Under the pieces are notes generated by a model that ran no database searches, was not told the origin of the DNA, and saw nothing but the letters and a program-made list of their open reading frames with translations. The position numbers and the translations under genes were made by a program. A stretch of DNA of 59,832 bases from contig CBFFRP010000551.1 in assembly GCA_965644295.1 (NCBI GenBank), positions 1 to 59,832 on the forward strand, in the 5' to 3' direction. This document shows positions 10,601 to 20,882 of this stretch, piece by piece (position 1 is the stretch's first letter; each line of letters opens with the position of its first letter). This DNA comes from Paraphysomonas bandaiensis (Eukaryota > Chrysophyceae).

Positions 10601-11069
10601 ATAGAATAAATTATTTTGAAAAAATATTTTGAATAGAATAAATATTTTTGATAAATTATTTTGAAAAGTATTCATGAGTTAAACAATGAAAATTATTTTG
10701 AAAATTTATTTTTTGCTTGCAACTACTACGATGACTATCACTAACCCTTACCTTATATCTTTCCAGCAACTACGACTAGTCCACTTTATTACTTCGTCTA
10801 CTAATAAGTTTATTTTTGAGTATAGTAATTAGTATATTTGTTCTATTATCATACGTCTTTTATAAAAAAAATTATTAAAAATTTCTAAAAATATACTCAA
10901 AAATATACTATAAAATATTAAGGTTCTTTATTACTTTTTGAATTTTAAGTATATTTTATAGTATATTTTTTAAATTTGTTTTTTAATTTATTACTTTTTA
11001 AATATTATATTAACTTTATATATTTAAGTTATTTTATAGCTTTAAGCCCTGTTTACAGAGGGCGTTATA
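10601..11069. other. Very AT-rich spacer after the broken 18S
   Basis: It begins with short repeats of attattttgaa type and continues as T/A-rich DNA to the end of the ankyrin gene. No RNA or protein gene is visible. The abrupt composition change at 10600 marks a breakpoint. Confidence 0.7.
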
Positions 11070-12263
11070 TTAGCTTGCTAATGGAAGAGAGGATAAGAAA
11101 AACTTGATTTTTTCGTTCATCGTCGTTGTTCTGTGTGTGTCACGCTCTGCAGCATCACAGCAAGTCCTTGCATCCCATGGACATGGAGGGTCCTGTGAAC
11201 GAAGCCACTGCACGACATCCAAGTGTCCACAAGAAGAAGCAACACGGCAAGCATTTTCATCCCATGGACATGGAGGGTCCTGTGAACGAAGCCACTGCAA
11301 AACATCCAAGTCGCCACCCTGTGCAGCATCACGGCAAGTCCTTGCATCCCATGAACAGGGAGGGTCCTGTGAACGAAGCCACTGCAGAACATCCAAGTGT
11401 CCATCCTTTGCAGCAGCCTGACAAGCAGCTTCATCCCATGGACATGGAGGGTCCTGTGAACGAAGCCACTGCAAAACATCCAAGTGACCACCCGGTACAG
11501 CCATACGACATGTCCATTCATTCCATGGACATGGAGGGTCCTGTGAACGAAGCCACTGCAAAACTTCCAAGTGTCCACCACAAGCAGCATCATTGCAAGT
11601 CCTTGCATCCCATGGACATGGAGGGTCCTGTGAACGAAGCCACTGCAAAACATCCAAGTGACCACTCTGTGCAGCAGCACTGCAAGTGTTTGCATCGCAT
11701 GGACATGGAGGGTCCTGTGAACGAAGACAATGCAAAACATCCAAGTGTCCACGCCCTGCAGCATCACGGCAAGTCCATTCATCCCATGGACATGGAGGGT
11801 CCTGTAAATGAAGGTGCATCTTAACCTGGCTACCCTGCACAGCAATATCATTCCGTATATCCGATTGGTGTAGTGGTTCCTGTGTGGTCGTATCATTGTG
11901 AAGGGCGGTACGTTTGAGATGTATGAGCTGCTGTAGTCTGCCGTGTAGTGCACAGCTATATGAAAGCATACGCTGTGGGCAGCCCATAGACAGAGCCCAT
12001 GAGACCATTGAGTTCGTCATACAGTAGTGAGATGCATGTGACTCAAGTCTCCACTCAAGTCTCCTCTCATCTCTGCTCTCATCTCTGCTCTTGTCTCTGC
12101 TCTTGTCTCTGCTCTTGTCTCTGCTCTTGTCTCTCATGATATCAGTGTAAACCATATCGTGAAATCTCCTACAAGTCATCATCGCAGGAAGGAGAGCTGA
12201 GTGTGGGATCATAGAGAAGATGAGACGCAACACATCATCGTTAAGATCAGATATACTCGACAT
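11070..12263 (-). CDS. F-box/ankyrin-repeat protein A (397 aa, about 8 repeats)
   Basis: The N-terminus (LNDDVLRLIFSMIP then LLPAMMTCRRFHDMVY) is F-box-like, the motif that recruits SKP1 in SCF ubiquitin ligases. A charged tetrapeptide run (RDKS/RDES) follows, then a linker, and then about eight 29-residue ankyrin-type repeats with the core GHLDVLQWLRSQDPPCPW. Positions after CPWD vary between repeats. The array has an 87-bp DNA period. The likely role is substrate recognition by the ankyrin face with the F-box as adaptor, inferred from architecture. It ends downstream in NEKIKFFLSSLPLAS, unlike paralogues B and C. A (CATA)n tract lies about 90 bp upstream of the start. It could also be a non-functional array copy, but the frame is intact. 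Confidence 0.8.
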   Translation of the reverse strand: MSSISDLNDDVLRLIFSMIPHSALLPAMMTCRRFHDMVYTDIMRDKSRDKSRDKSRDKSRDESRDERRLEWRLESHASHYCMTNSMVSWALSMGCPQRMLSYSCALHGRLQQLIHLKRTALHNDTTTQEPLHQSDIRNDIAVQGSQVKMHLHLQDPPCPWDEWTCRDAAGRGHLDVLHCLRSQDPPCPCDANTCSAAAQSGHLDVLQWLRSQDPPCPWDARTCNDAACGGHLEVLQWLRSQDPPCPWNEWTCRMAVPGGHLDVLQWLRSQDPPCPWDEAACQAAAKDGHLDVLQWLRSQDPPCSWDARTCRDAAQGGDLDVLQWLRSQDPPCPWDENACRVASSCGHLDVVQWLRSQDPPCPWDARTCCDAAERDTHRTTTMNEKIKFFLSSLPLAS

Positions 12264-12360
12264 GTCAACACTGATAAGTTGATGAGATTATGAGGCTAAC
12301 AGAGCAGAGTGTGTATGTCCAGCATACAGCAGAAGAAGATAATGAGAAGAGTTCACATAC

Positions 12361-12776
12361 ATACACACATACATACATACATACATACATACATACATAC
12401 ATACATACATACATACATACATACATACATACATACATACATACATACATACATACATACATACATACATACATACATACATACATACATACATACATAC
12501 ATACATACATACATACATACATACATACATACATACACATACACATACATACATACATACATACATACATACATACATACATACATACATACATACATAC
12601 ATACATACATACATACATACATACATACATACATACATACATACATACATACATACATACATACATACATACATACATACATACATACATACATACATAC
12701 ATACATACATACATACATACATACATACATACATACATACACATACATATACATACATACACATACATACATACGC
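12361..12776. repeat. (CATA)n microsatellite, about 415 bp
   Basis: A nearly pure CATA tetranucleotide tract has two CACATA interruptions near 12536-12546. It lies upstream of ankyrin gene A. Long open frames across it (Tyr-Ile-His-Thr or Cys-Met-Tyr-Val repeats) are artefacts of the period. Confidence 0.98.
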
Positions 12777-12784
12777 ACACTAAT

Positions 12785-13148
12785 AGAGCACCATGGATGG
12801 GAAATATCCACACACCGGGCACAACAAAAACAGACATTCTTTTATGAAAAATAGTTCACCTGGCAAAAACTCCCAGGTTTCTAGATGATCAATATACTGT
12901 ATATTACACACTCCAACAACGAAAAAGGGCGATTTCTAGATTTTTGCCTAGTCGCCTTTTTCACTTACGGATTGTCCCACGCTGGGGCCATTTCTTGGAA
13001 ACAAGAGAAAGAAAGTGTCACTCATCATCACCACTCACTCTTCCCCCTACAGTACTATCGTACATATGTATCATAGTTGGATCATACGAGATTCGGGGGG
13101 TTTTGCTGCTTTGTTTTTTTGAGCTCATGAATATTGCCGCTTTTCGTA
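12785..13148. repeat. Duplicated 5' flank of ankyrin genes, copy A
   Basis: This matches 22153-22405 and 28668-28987. Shared blocks include agagcaccatggatgggaaa, aaactcccaggtttctagat and tggggccatttcttggaaac. Copies A and C stay similar through gaatattgccgcttttcg or gaatatcgccgcttttcg, whereas the copy at 22 kb diverges earlier. It is part of the segmental duplication unit of the ankyrin genes. Confidence 0.9.
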
Positions 13149-13275
13149 GCACTACGTATTGGCATCCTTTGTATATTTTTGTTGAAAGATGCCTCTAATT
13201 TTGAGACAACAATTATCTGTATTCCAGCTGTAGTTGTATTGCAGTAATATAGGCAATATTTGCTTCAATTTGTTT
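13149..13275 (+). repeat. Inverted repeat partner of 22525-22660
   Basis: This contains ggcatcctttgtatattttt and gagacaacaattatctgtat. The reverse complement of 22525-22660 contains the same blocks with scattered changes. About 125 bp is therefore shared in opposite orientation, 9.3 kb apart. Confidence 0.8.
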
Positions 13276-14473
13276 CCGAAAACTAAGATGCATACGGTAT
13301 TTCACAGCAGGCTCGCTCTATCTAGGTGACAATGATTGACGTCCTCATTTACATCAATATGCACAGGACACAGTGAGAAAGTATAACTTACATTCATATC
13401 AGTATATACATATCAGTTCTTGGGTGGGTCTCTCTATTATCGAACTCTATGATCGAGTTCATACGGCTCCTCCGCAGAGTATGCTGCACGTCAACAATGA
13501 GTGACATGCTCCAACACAGTGTCTTCATATACATCAATACGCACAGAACACTATGAGAAAGTATCTATAAATGATACAGTCATCGTAGTATATACCTTCA
13601 AATCAGAGAGGAGAATGACACTCAAGTGGAGTTATTCTTATGTGAGTCTCTGATGATCAGCTCTGCAGTATGAGTATATTCATATGCTCTGTTTCGAACC
13701 ACTAAATTGAATACTTTACAATATCATCCGATCGTATTACCTGAGAGCCCTCTGGTGTTATGGTCATGGAATCAACTCTGCTATCTCTGTCTTTGAAATA
13801 GACCAACTCTCCTGTATGATTGCCACTTAACCATACCTTTCACCAGCTAATTCAACAACCAGCAGCATGTGGCATGAAAGAACTATGACCTCATGTATTT
13901 CCAGTGAGGTTATGATCATATCAGCCTGTGTTCATCTATCTAATAGAAGTATCGCATCGTATCCTGTATGTGAAGCTAACAGACATCTGTCTCTGGATTC
14001 TGTGTACAATATGCCGATTATTATCTTGAAAATGTGTAGTTTTGTGACATATTTGAGTGAAAAACCTAGGAATTTTTTAGTTAGGTTGTGTAATTCATTT
14101 TACATAGTTCTTCTAGTTTCGCTAAACCCAAAAACTCACACACACACATATATACTCACACCACAGCATCTGACATACATACATACATACAAGATACCAT
14201 CATAGCACAGACTCCTCTGATATGCGGTCTCATCTCCAGCAGAAGAAGGTTGTTCACTATTAATCAGGTTAGTTGTTAGGCGTGAAGTGGTCTGTTGCGT
14301 GTGTCGCATGCTACCAACTCACACTCTCTGTTCACTTGTGTCTGATCAGCACTGTGCGCAATGATGCGAGTTGAATGGTATAAGTGGGTCTTGGGGGCGC
14401 AGTTTGGTGCAGGTCTTCTCTCCGGTAACACGGATATGAGATATAAAGGCACCTCCCTAAACGGGGATTTAAC
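13276..14473. other. Intergenic, no gene recognised
   Basis: About 1.2 kb shows no convincing coding sequence. A short CACA/CATA run is present at 14137-14192. Confidence 0.4.
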
Positions 14474-14668
14474 CATTAAGTGTAATTCATTGGTTAGACA
14501 TGCGCATGATTGTATGAATATCTGGCTCAGACAGGATAATTTGTTGGGTGTTGGGTGGTTTGTATGACAGTGTAACTGTACCTGACGATGACATTAGAGA
14601 TAATATACTAGCAAATAACCCTAAGTTTATGTCTGAAAGGAATGGAAGATATACAGAACCCATCTGAG
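14474..14668 (+). pseudogene. 3' fragment of the 23.9-25.4 kb transposase
   Basis: From about 14474 onwards the sequence matches the last 60-odd codons of the transposase at 23868-25425 (shared gacatgcgcatgattgtatg and atctggctcagacaggataa). A few-base insertion in gttgggtgttgggtggtttg shifts the frame relative to the intact copy. The match continues non-coding up to ankyrin gene B, as it does from 25234 to ankyrin gene C. Confidence 0.85.
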
Positions 14669-15099
14669 GTGGCTGTACACTTCACTATTCACAGGAATGG
14701 TGATATGGATTAGGGCCATATTTTGTAAGTGTAAAAATCACGAATTTTGTACTGTTCACTTATCTTAACGGTATAGTAAAACGGCTAGTAGGTAGAAGCT
14801 ACAACTATGTCTCATATATCTTTGTGACGTAAGCTTTCAGTGCATATGCTTACTTTTTAAGACTTATGTCTAGTTCTAGAAATATACTAGCTGATATTAG
14901 GAGCAGTTAGTTATGAGTGAACGAACTGTAGTAAGCAAAAACGAGCTTCTGCTACATCCAATGAGACTTGAAACTATAATAAAATAAATATTTTTTGTTG
15001 TCTCTAACCCTAATACCACAAAGAGAACAGCTTCTTTAACATTTCTACTTAAATACTGTAAATACAGCTAAAATTCCCACGTTCGCATAATGTGTACTT
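14474..15099. repeat. Duplicated 3' flank of ankyrin gene B
   Basis: This is collinear with 25234-25876 at high identity (both contain ggtatagtaaaacggctagt and cttatgtctagttctagaaa). The unit 'transposase end, spacer, ankyrin gene, CATA tract, flank' was therefore duplicated as a block. Confidence 0.9.
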
Positions 15100-18000
15100 T
15101 CAAGAAGAAGCACGGCAAGCATCTTCATCCCATGGACATGGAGGGTCCTGTGAACGAAGACAATGCAGATCATCGAAATGTCCATGTTCTGCAGCAACAC
15201 GGCACGTCTTTGCATCCCATGGACAGGGAGGGTCCTGTGAACGAAGCCACTGCAGAACATCCAACTGTCCACGCTCTGCAGCAACACGGCAAGTATCTTC
15301 ATCCCATGGACATGGAGGGTCCTGTGAACGAAGCCACTGCAAAACATCCAACTGTCTACGCCATGCAGCAGCACGGCAACACAATTCATCCCATGGACAC
15401 GGAGGGTCCTGTGAACGAAGCCACTGCAAAACATACAAGTTTCCACGCCCTGCAGCAACAATGCAAGTCCTTGCATCCCATGGACATGGAGGGTCCTGCG
15501 AACGAAGCCACTGCAAAACATCCAAGTGTCCACGCCCTGCAGCAACACGGCAAGTATCTTCATCCCATGGACATGGAGGGTCCTGTGAACGAAGCCACTG
15601 CAAAACATCCAAGTGTCCACGCTTTGCAGCAACACGGCAAGTCCTTTCATCCCATGGACATGGAGGGTCCTGTGAACGAAGCCACTGCAAAACATACAAG
15701 TTTCCACGCCCTGCAGCAGCACGGCAACACAATTCATCCCATGGACATGGAGGGTCCTGTGAACGAAGCCACACCAGAACATCCAAGTGTCCACGCAGTG
15801 TAGCAACAAGGCAAGTCCTTGCATCCCATGGACAGGGAGGGTCCTGTGAACGAAGACAATGCAGAATATCAAAATGTCCACGCTCTGCAGCAACACGGCA
15901 AGTCCTTGCATCCCATGGACATGGAGGGTCCTGTGATCGAAGCCACTGCAAAACATACAAGTGACCACTCTGTGCAGCAGCATGGCAACACCATTCATCC
16001 CATGGACATGGAGGGTCCTGTGAACGAAGCCACTGCAAAACATACAAGTGTCCACGCTCTGCAGCAGCACGGCAAGCATCTTCATCCCATGGACATGGAG
16101 GGTCCTGTGAACGAAGACAATGCAGAATATGAAAATGTCCATGCTCTGCAGCAACAAGGCAAGTCCTTGCATCCCATGGACATGGAGGGTCCTGTGATCG
16201 AAGCCACTGCAAAACATACAAGTGACCACTCTGTGCAGCAGCATGGCAACACCATTCATCCCATGGACATGGAGGGTCCTGTGAACGAAGCCACTGCAAA
16301 ACATCCAAGTGTCCACGCTGTGTAGCAACAAGGCAAGTCCTTGCATCCCATGGACATGGAGGGTCCTGTGAACGAAGCCACTGCAAAACATCCAAGTGTC
16401 TACGCTCTGCAGCAGCACGGCAAGCATCTTCATCCCATGGACATGGAGGGTCCTGTGAACGAAGACAATGCAGAATATCAAAATGTCCACGCTCTGCAGC
16501 CATACGACATATCCTTGCATCCCATGGACATGGAGGGTCCTGTGAACGAAGCCACACCAGAACATCCAAGTGTCCACGCTCTGCAGCATCATGGCAAGTC
16601 CATACATCCCATGGACATGGAGGGTCCTGTGAACGAAGCCACTGCAAAACTTCCAAGTGTCCACTCTGTGCAGCAACACGGCAAGTCCAATTATTCCATG
16701 GAAATGGAGGGTCCTGTGAACGAAGCCACTGCAAAACATCCAAGTGTCCACGCTCTGCAGCAACAAGGCAAGTCCTTGCATCCCATGGACATGGAGGGTC
16801 CTGTGATCGAAGCCACTGCAAAACTTCCAAGTGTCCACTCTGTGCAGCAACACGGCAAGTCCAATGACTCCATGGACATGGAGGGTCCTGTGAACGAAGC
16901 CACTGCAGAACATACAAGTGTCCACGCTCTGCAGCAGCACGGCAAGTCCTTTCATCCCATGGACATGGAGGGTCCTGTGAACGAAGCCACTGCAAAACAT
17001 CCAAGTGGCCACGCTCTGCAGCACCCTTACAAGCATCTTTATCCCATGGACATGGAGGGTCCTGTGAACGAAGCCAATGCAGAATATCAAAATGTCCACG
17101 CTCTGCAGCAACACGGCAAGTCCTTGCATCCCATGGGCATGGAGGGTCCTGTGAACGAAGCCACACCAGAACATCCAAGTGTCCACGCTCTGCAGCATCA
17201 TTGCAAGTCCTAGCATCCCATGGGCATGGAGGGTCCTGTGATCGAAGCCACTGCAAAACTTCCAAGTGTCCACCACAAGCAGCAGCACGGCAAGCATCTT
17301 CATCCCATGGACATGGAGGGTCCTGTGAACGAAGCCACTGCAAAACATCCAAGTGTCCACAAGAAGCAGCAACACGGCAAGTCTTTGCATCCCATGGACA
17401 TGGAGGGTCCTGTGAACGAAGCCACACCAGAACATACAAGTGTCCACGCTCTGCAGCATCATAGCAAGTCCATGCATCCCATGGACATGGAGGGTCCAGT
17501 GATCGAAGCCACTGCAAAACTTCCAAGTGTCCACGCTCTGCAGCAACACGGCAAGTCCTAGCATCCCATGGACATGGAGGGTCCTGTGAACGAAGCCACT
17601 GCAAAACATCCAACTGTCCATGTTCTGCAGCAACACGGCAAGTACGTACATCCCATGGACATGGAGGGTCCTGTGAACGAAGCCACTGCAAAACATCCAA
17701 CTGTCCACTCTGTGCAGCAGCACGGCAAGCATCTTCATCCCATGGACATGGAGGGTCCTGTGAACGAAGCCACTGCAGAACATCCAAGTGTCCACAAGAA
17801 GCAGCAAAAAAGCAAGTCTTTGCATCCCATGGACAGGGAGGGTCCTGTGAACGAAGCCACTGCAAAACATCCAAGTGTCCACCCAAAGCAGCATCATGGC
17901 AAGTCCATTCATCCCATGGACATGGAGGGTTCTGTGAAGGAGGCAACATCTTTACCTGGCTACCCTGCACAGCAATATCATTCCGTATATCCGATTGGTG

Positions 18001-18381
18001 TAGTGGTTCCTGTGTGGTGGTATCATTGTGAAGGGCGGTATGTTTGAGATGTATGAGCTGCTGTAGTCTGCCGTGTAGTGCACAGCTATATGAAAGCACA
18101 CGCTGTGGGCAGCCCATAGACAGAGCCCATGAGACCATTGAGTTCGTCATACAGTAGTGCGATGCATGTGACTCAAGTCTCCACTCAACTCTCATCTCAT
18201 CTCTCCACTCATCTCTGCTCTCATCTCTGCTCTTGTCTCTGCTCTTGTCTCTCATGATATCAGTGTAAACCATATCGTGAAATCTCCTACAAGTCATCAT
18301 CGCAGGAAGGAGAGCTGAGTGTGGGATCATAGAGAAGATGAGACGCAACACATCATCGTTAAGATCAGATATACTCGACAT
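15100..18381 (-). CDS. F-box/ankyrin-repeat protein B (1093 aa, about 33 repeats)
   Basis: The F-box-like N-terminus is the same as in A, followed by a shorter RDKS/RDES run and about 33 ankyrin-type repeats of 29 aa. Core residues HLDVLQWLRSQDPPCPWD are nearly constant, while the residues after CPWD (for example EDACRAAA, ARTCRVAA, EWCCHAAA) differ. The frame is uninterrupted over 3.28 kb, so selection or very recent expansion keeps it open. Long open frames in other registers follow from the 87-bp stop-poor unit and should be ignored. The proposed function is as for A: an SCF-type substrate adaptor with a long binding solenoid. Its upstream CATA tract is split by a Tc1/mariner-type insertion, which places a transposon TIR about 265 bp before the start codon. 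Confidence 0.8.
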   Translation of the reverse strand: MSSISDLNDDVLRLIFSMIPHSALLPAMMTCRRFHDMVYTDIMRDKSRDKSRDESRDEWRDEMRVEWRLESHASHYCMTNSMVSWALSMGCPQRVLSYSCALHGRLQQLIHLKHTALHNDTTTQEPLHQSDIRNDIAVQGSQVKMLPPSQNPPCPWDEWTCHDAALGGHLDVLQWLRSQDPPCPWDAKTCFFAASCGHLDVLQWLRSQDPPCPWDEDACRAAAQSGQLDVLQWLRSQDPPCPWDVRTCRVAAEHGQLDVLQWLRSQDPPCPWDARTCRVAAERGHLEVLQWLRSLDPPCPWDAWTCYDAAERGHLYVLVWLRSQDPPCPWDAKTCRVAASCGHLDVLQWLRSQDPPCPWDEDACRAAACGGHLEVLQWLRSQDPPCPWDARTCNDAAERGHLDVLVWLRSQDPPCPWDARTCRVAAERGHFDILHWLRSQDPPCPWDKDACKGAAERGHLDVLQWLRSQDPPCPWDERTCRAAAERGHLYVLQWLRSQDPPCPWSHWTCRVAAQSGHLEVLQWLRSQDPPCPWDARTCLVAAERGHLDVLQWLRSQDPPFPWNNWTCRVAAQSGHLEVLQWLRSQDPPCPWDVWTCHDAAERGHLDVLVWLRSQDPPCPWDARICRMAAERGHFDILHCLRSQDPPCPWDEDACRAAAERRHLDVLQWLRSQDPPCPWDARTCLVATQRGHLDVLQWLRSQDPPCPWDEWCCHAAAQSGHLYVLQWLRSQDPPCPWDARTCLVAAEHGHFHILHCLRSQDPPCPWDEDACRAAAERGHLYVLQWLRSQDPPCPWDEWCCHAAAQSGHLYVLQWLRSQDPPCPWDARTCRVAAERGHFDILHCLRSQDPPCPWDARTCLVATLRGHLDVLVWLRSQDPPCPWDELCCRAAAGRGNLYVLQWLRSQDPPCPWDERTCRVAAKRGHLDVLQWLRSQDPPCPWDEDTCRVAAGRGHLDVLQWLRSQDPPCPWDARTCIVAAGRGNLYVLQWLRSQDPPCPWDELCCRAAAWRRQLDVLQWLRSQDPPCPWDEDTCRVAAERGQLDVLQWLRSQDPPCPWDAKTCRVAAEHGHFDDLHCLRSQDPPCPWDEDACRASS

Positions 18382-18475
18382 GTCAACACTGATAAGTTGA
18401 TGAGATTATGAGGCTAACAGAGCAGAGTGTGTATGTACAGCATACAGCAGAAGAAGATAATGAGAAGAGTTCACA

Positions 18476-18617
18476 TACACACACACATACACACACATAC
18501 ATACATACATACATACATACATACATACATACATACATACATACATACATACATACATACATACATACATACATACATACATACATACATACATACATAC
18601 ATACATACATACATACA

Positions 18618-18647
<30 letters not shown>
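18476..18647. repeat. (CATA)n microsatellite, left part, split by a transposon
   Basis: The tract runs to the TA target site at 18646-18647 and resumes at 22123 (to about 22153). The two parts form one tract if the element is removed. Confidence 0.95.
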
Positions 18648-18648
<1 letters not shown>

Positions 18649-18845
18649 TGTGAGGGAGAGCGGGTGTGAAAAAAACTTTTTTTTCTCTCTTCTTCAATCT
18701 TCTTTGATCGCGATTACAAAACTTGCTCACCTACATTAAACAGTACCATAAACCCACAATTACCATGATAAGCACTGCAAATCAAGGTGATTTCTTCTAC
18801 AATGTGTTGAAGCAACCTTCTCTCACATGTTTGTCATTCGCAGCA
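18648..18845 (+). repeat. Left terminal inverted repeat (198 bp)
   Basis: This is identical to the reverse complement of 21925-22122 except at one position (atgatAagc here, atgatTagc there). It runs right up to the accessory gene: the ATG at 18827 lies inside the TIR and the ATG at 18845 at its inner edge. It must therefore supply that gene's promoter and leader. Confidence 0.95.
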
Positions 18846-20089
18846 TGTCATCAGACAGCCAAAACTCTGAAATAGAAGAAGGTCTGTGGGTGCGAGTAAA
18901 AATTGTCGCTTTGACTAAATTTCGAGAGGAAGCACAGGCATTCTCTGTAAATCGGTCCGAGTTAACTTCTTCGACAGACCAATTAACGATTTGGGTGAGA
19001 ATTACTGCAATTACTGCTAAAGATGTTTTAATATAACATTTTTTTTAGATTCCAGGAGGTAATCTTTTTGAAGACGATAGTAATATCTGGCGTGTCAAAG
19101 GTCATGCATTCTTGCATGCACTCGTTGAGGGCGTAGCGAGGCAAGCGTATAATCAAAAGTTATTGCCACCACTATCAGACTTCAACGACCAACTCAGGAT
19201 AGACTTCAGCAGAGGTATTACTGTTCGAACTGCAACAAGTTCTGGTATCATTGGTAATTTCCACATGATCCCTCCCGATGGAGAATTGGACATACCGTTA
19301 CTTCCCACTAGACGCCAGACAGATCACGATAGGAAGTGTTGTCGGGAAAACGCTTCCCACTATGTGGTGATTGCTGGTGTCCCGTTCCAAAATTGCCCAG
19401 ACGATGTGATACTACAGAGACAGCTCAGCTTTGTTGATTCTTCCCTTGCGCTTGTTAAACATAAACAGAATGATCTTCCCCTCTGTAAATACATGCACTC
19501 AAAATATTTCAAAGTTGGCCTGAATCATCGTCCAGGAAATGATATGAACACGTACTGGTCACCGGCAATGAAAGAAGCCATGACCGAGTGCAGTGAAGAG
19601 GGTCAAAGACTCTTCGAGCTTAATCCTCCAAAAAGTATGCAAAGTGGTATCCGTAAGCAGAGAGGATTTGGTCACGGTGGTCAATCAGGTCTTAAGCTTT
19701 CAACCGCCAGTGAACATGATGCGGCGGACACATCGAGTCATTTGGAAGCACAAAGGAATCGCTTGCATATCGAGCGATGTCGTGCCAAAGCTTGGAGCAA
19801 GAAAGATTTGATTTCTGATAGCAAATTGAAAGATCTACTCGAGCTTCCCGAGGGCAAGAAAGTAAAGAGCTACTCGCAGTTAAGAACATACTTATGTGAA
19901 TACTTTAGTACCCTAGAAGGTGAAGAACGTGCAGCTGAAGACCCGTTGGAGTATGACCCGACACTCGATACATGGGTTCTCAAGTTGGATTGGATGGGTC
20001 AAGGCTTCCCAAAATATAGTGACCTCAAGGGGGTAATAAGCCAATACCTGCAGCCCGTGAAAATATCATATTCTCGTCGGTTCGAATAG
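18827..20089 (+). CDS. Transposon accessory gene, spliced, unknown function
   Basis: Exon 1 is 18827-18994, the intron 18995-19048 (54 nt, GTGAGA...TTTTTTTTAG, phase 0), and exon 2 starts at 19049. The join reads QLTIW-IPGGNLFEDD in frame. The second ATG at 18845 (MSSDSQ) is an equally good start. The protein has about 400 aa before a stop at 20089, is mostly hydrophilic, and includes VKGHAFLHALVEGVARQAY and LEAQRNRLHIERCRAKAW, suggesting helical segments. I recognise no catalytic motif. Codons continue in another frame past the stop, so a frameshift in the G-run at 20029-20033 is suspected (see the next entry). It converges on the transposase gene and shares its TIR-borne upstream region. 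Possible roles are a DNA-binding or regulatory partner of the transposase or a captured host gene; neither can be chosen from sequence alone. Confidence 0.65.
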
Positions 20090-20528
20090 GACCACACCCG
20101 CCACCACCACCGCCCCCTGCTCTACCAGCTCCTCCAGGTGTTCCAGCACAAGGTTGGCCTATCCCAATTGGTGTTCCCCCTGCTGGAAGTAGTGGCCCTT
20201 CTTTTGGTGTCCCTTTTCCCCTTCCACCAGACTGTGGACCATCGCCCTACGGGGTATACCCCCTCCTATTTATCCAACTGGGGGTTTTCCTTTTCAGCAG
20301 CAGCTTCCTCCGTATTACCCACAGGGATCTGCTCCTCGGCATTATCCGCATCACATGCTGTATGGCTACCCGCCAGAATATTACCACGGCCACAGGGATT
20401 TTGATTATGCATCGCGTTATCGCCAACAGCGATTTGCCTGGGGAGAAGGAATGCGAAAGGATGAGAGGGGTGAGTGGATAGCATATGAGGCCGAGTATGA
20501 AATTCCTTATCCTGCCGACCCTTACTAA
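20041..20528 (+). pseudogene. Pro/Tyr/Gln-rich C-terminal tail of the accessory gene (frameshifted)
   Basis: Downstream of the G-run at 20029-20033 another frame reads NKPIPAARENIIFSSVRIG and then a long proline-rich stretch. After a second shift at the C-run 20259-20263 the frame reads GFPFQQQLPPYYPQG and ends EIPYPADPY-stop at 20528. One extra G and one extra C in these homopolymers would give a single frame of roughly 550 residues with exon 2. This is either sequencing or assembly indels or a decaying gene. The tail is low-complexity and probably disordered. Confidence 0.55.
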
Positions 20529-20882
20529 ATAGAACAGATTGCAGTCAATCGTTATCTGCCGGGTCTCATTTATTATTTATTTCGAATCTTGGTAATTTTT
20601 GGATGAATTTAACACATACGCTCCGATGCATCGAAATTTAGGTTTAGACTCACTAACCGATTTTCTTTTTTCTTCTTAGTATGCAACTGTATGAACTGAT
20701 ATTTTAAATTCTCCACAAACTTTTCAAAATTTTGTTTTTTTGATTTATTAATATTACTTGAATCTATTGCGTATAATTAATCATATTCTATCACGAAGTA
20801 GTAGCAAGCATATCACATTCAATCATCAGTACATCTATATTAGTAACTAGTGAGTAGAGTATAGAGTATAATCTGCAAATGA
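20529..20882. other. AT-rich spacer between the convergent transposon genes
   Basis: About 350 bp separates the two 3' ends. T-rich and A-rich runs on both strands could serve for 3' end formation. No gene is seen. Confidence 0.5.

Noticed and set aside
10601-11069. Group I intron or mobile intron in the 18S
   Set aside because: The 18S does not resume downstream and no intron core or homing-endonuclease ORF is visible.
12265-12854. Long open frames of Tyr-Ile-His-Thr or Cys-Met-Tyr-Val repeats (also at 18.4, 28.4, 42.5 and 52.6-53.6 kb)
   Set aside because: They are translations of the CATA/TATG microsatellite, open in every frame because the tetranucleotide contains no stop; no independent coding evidence.
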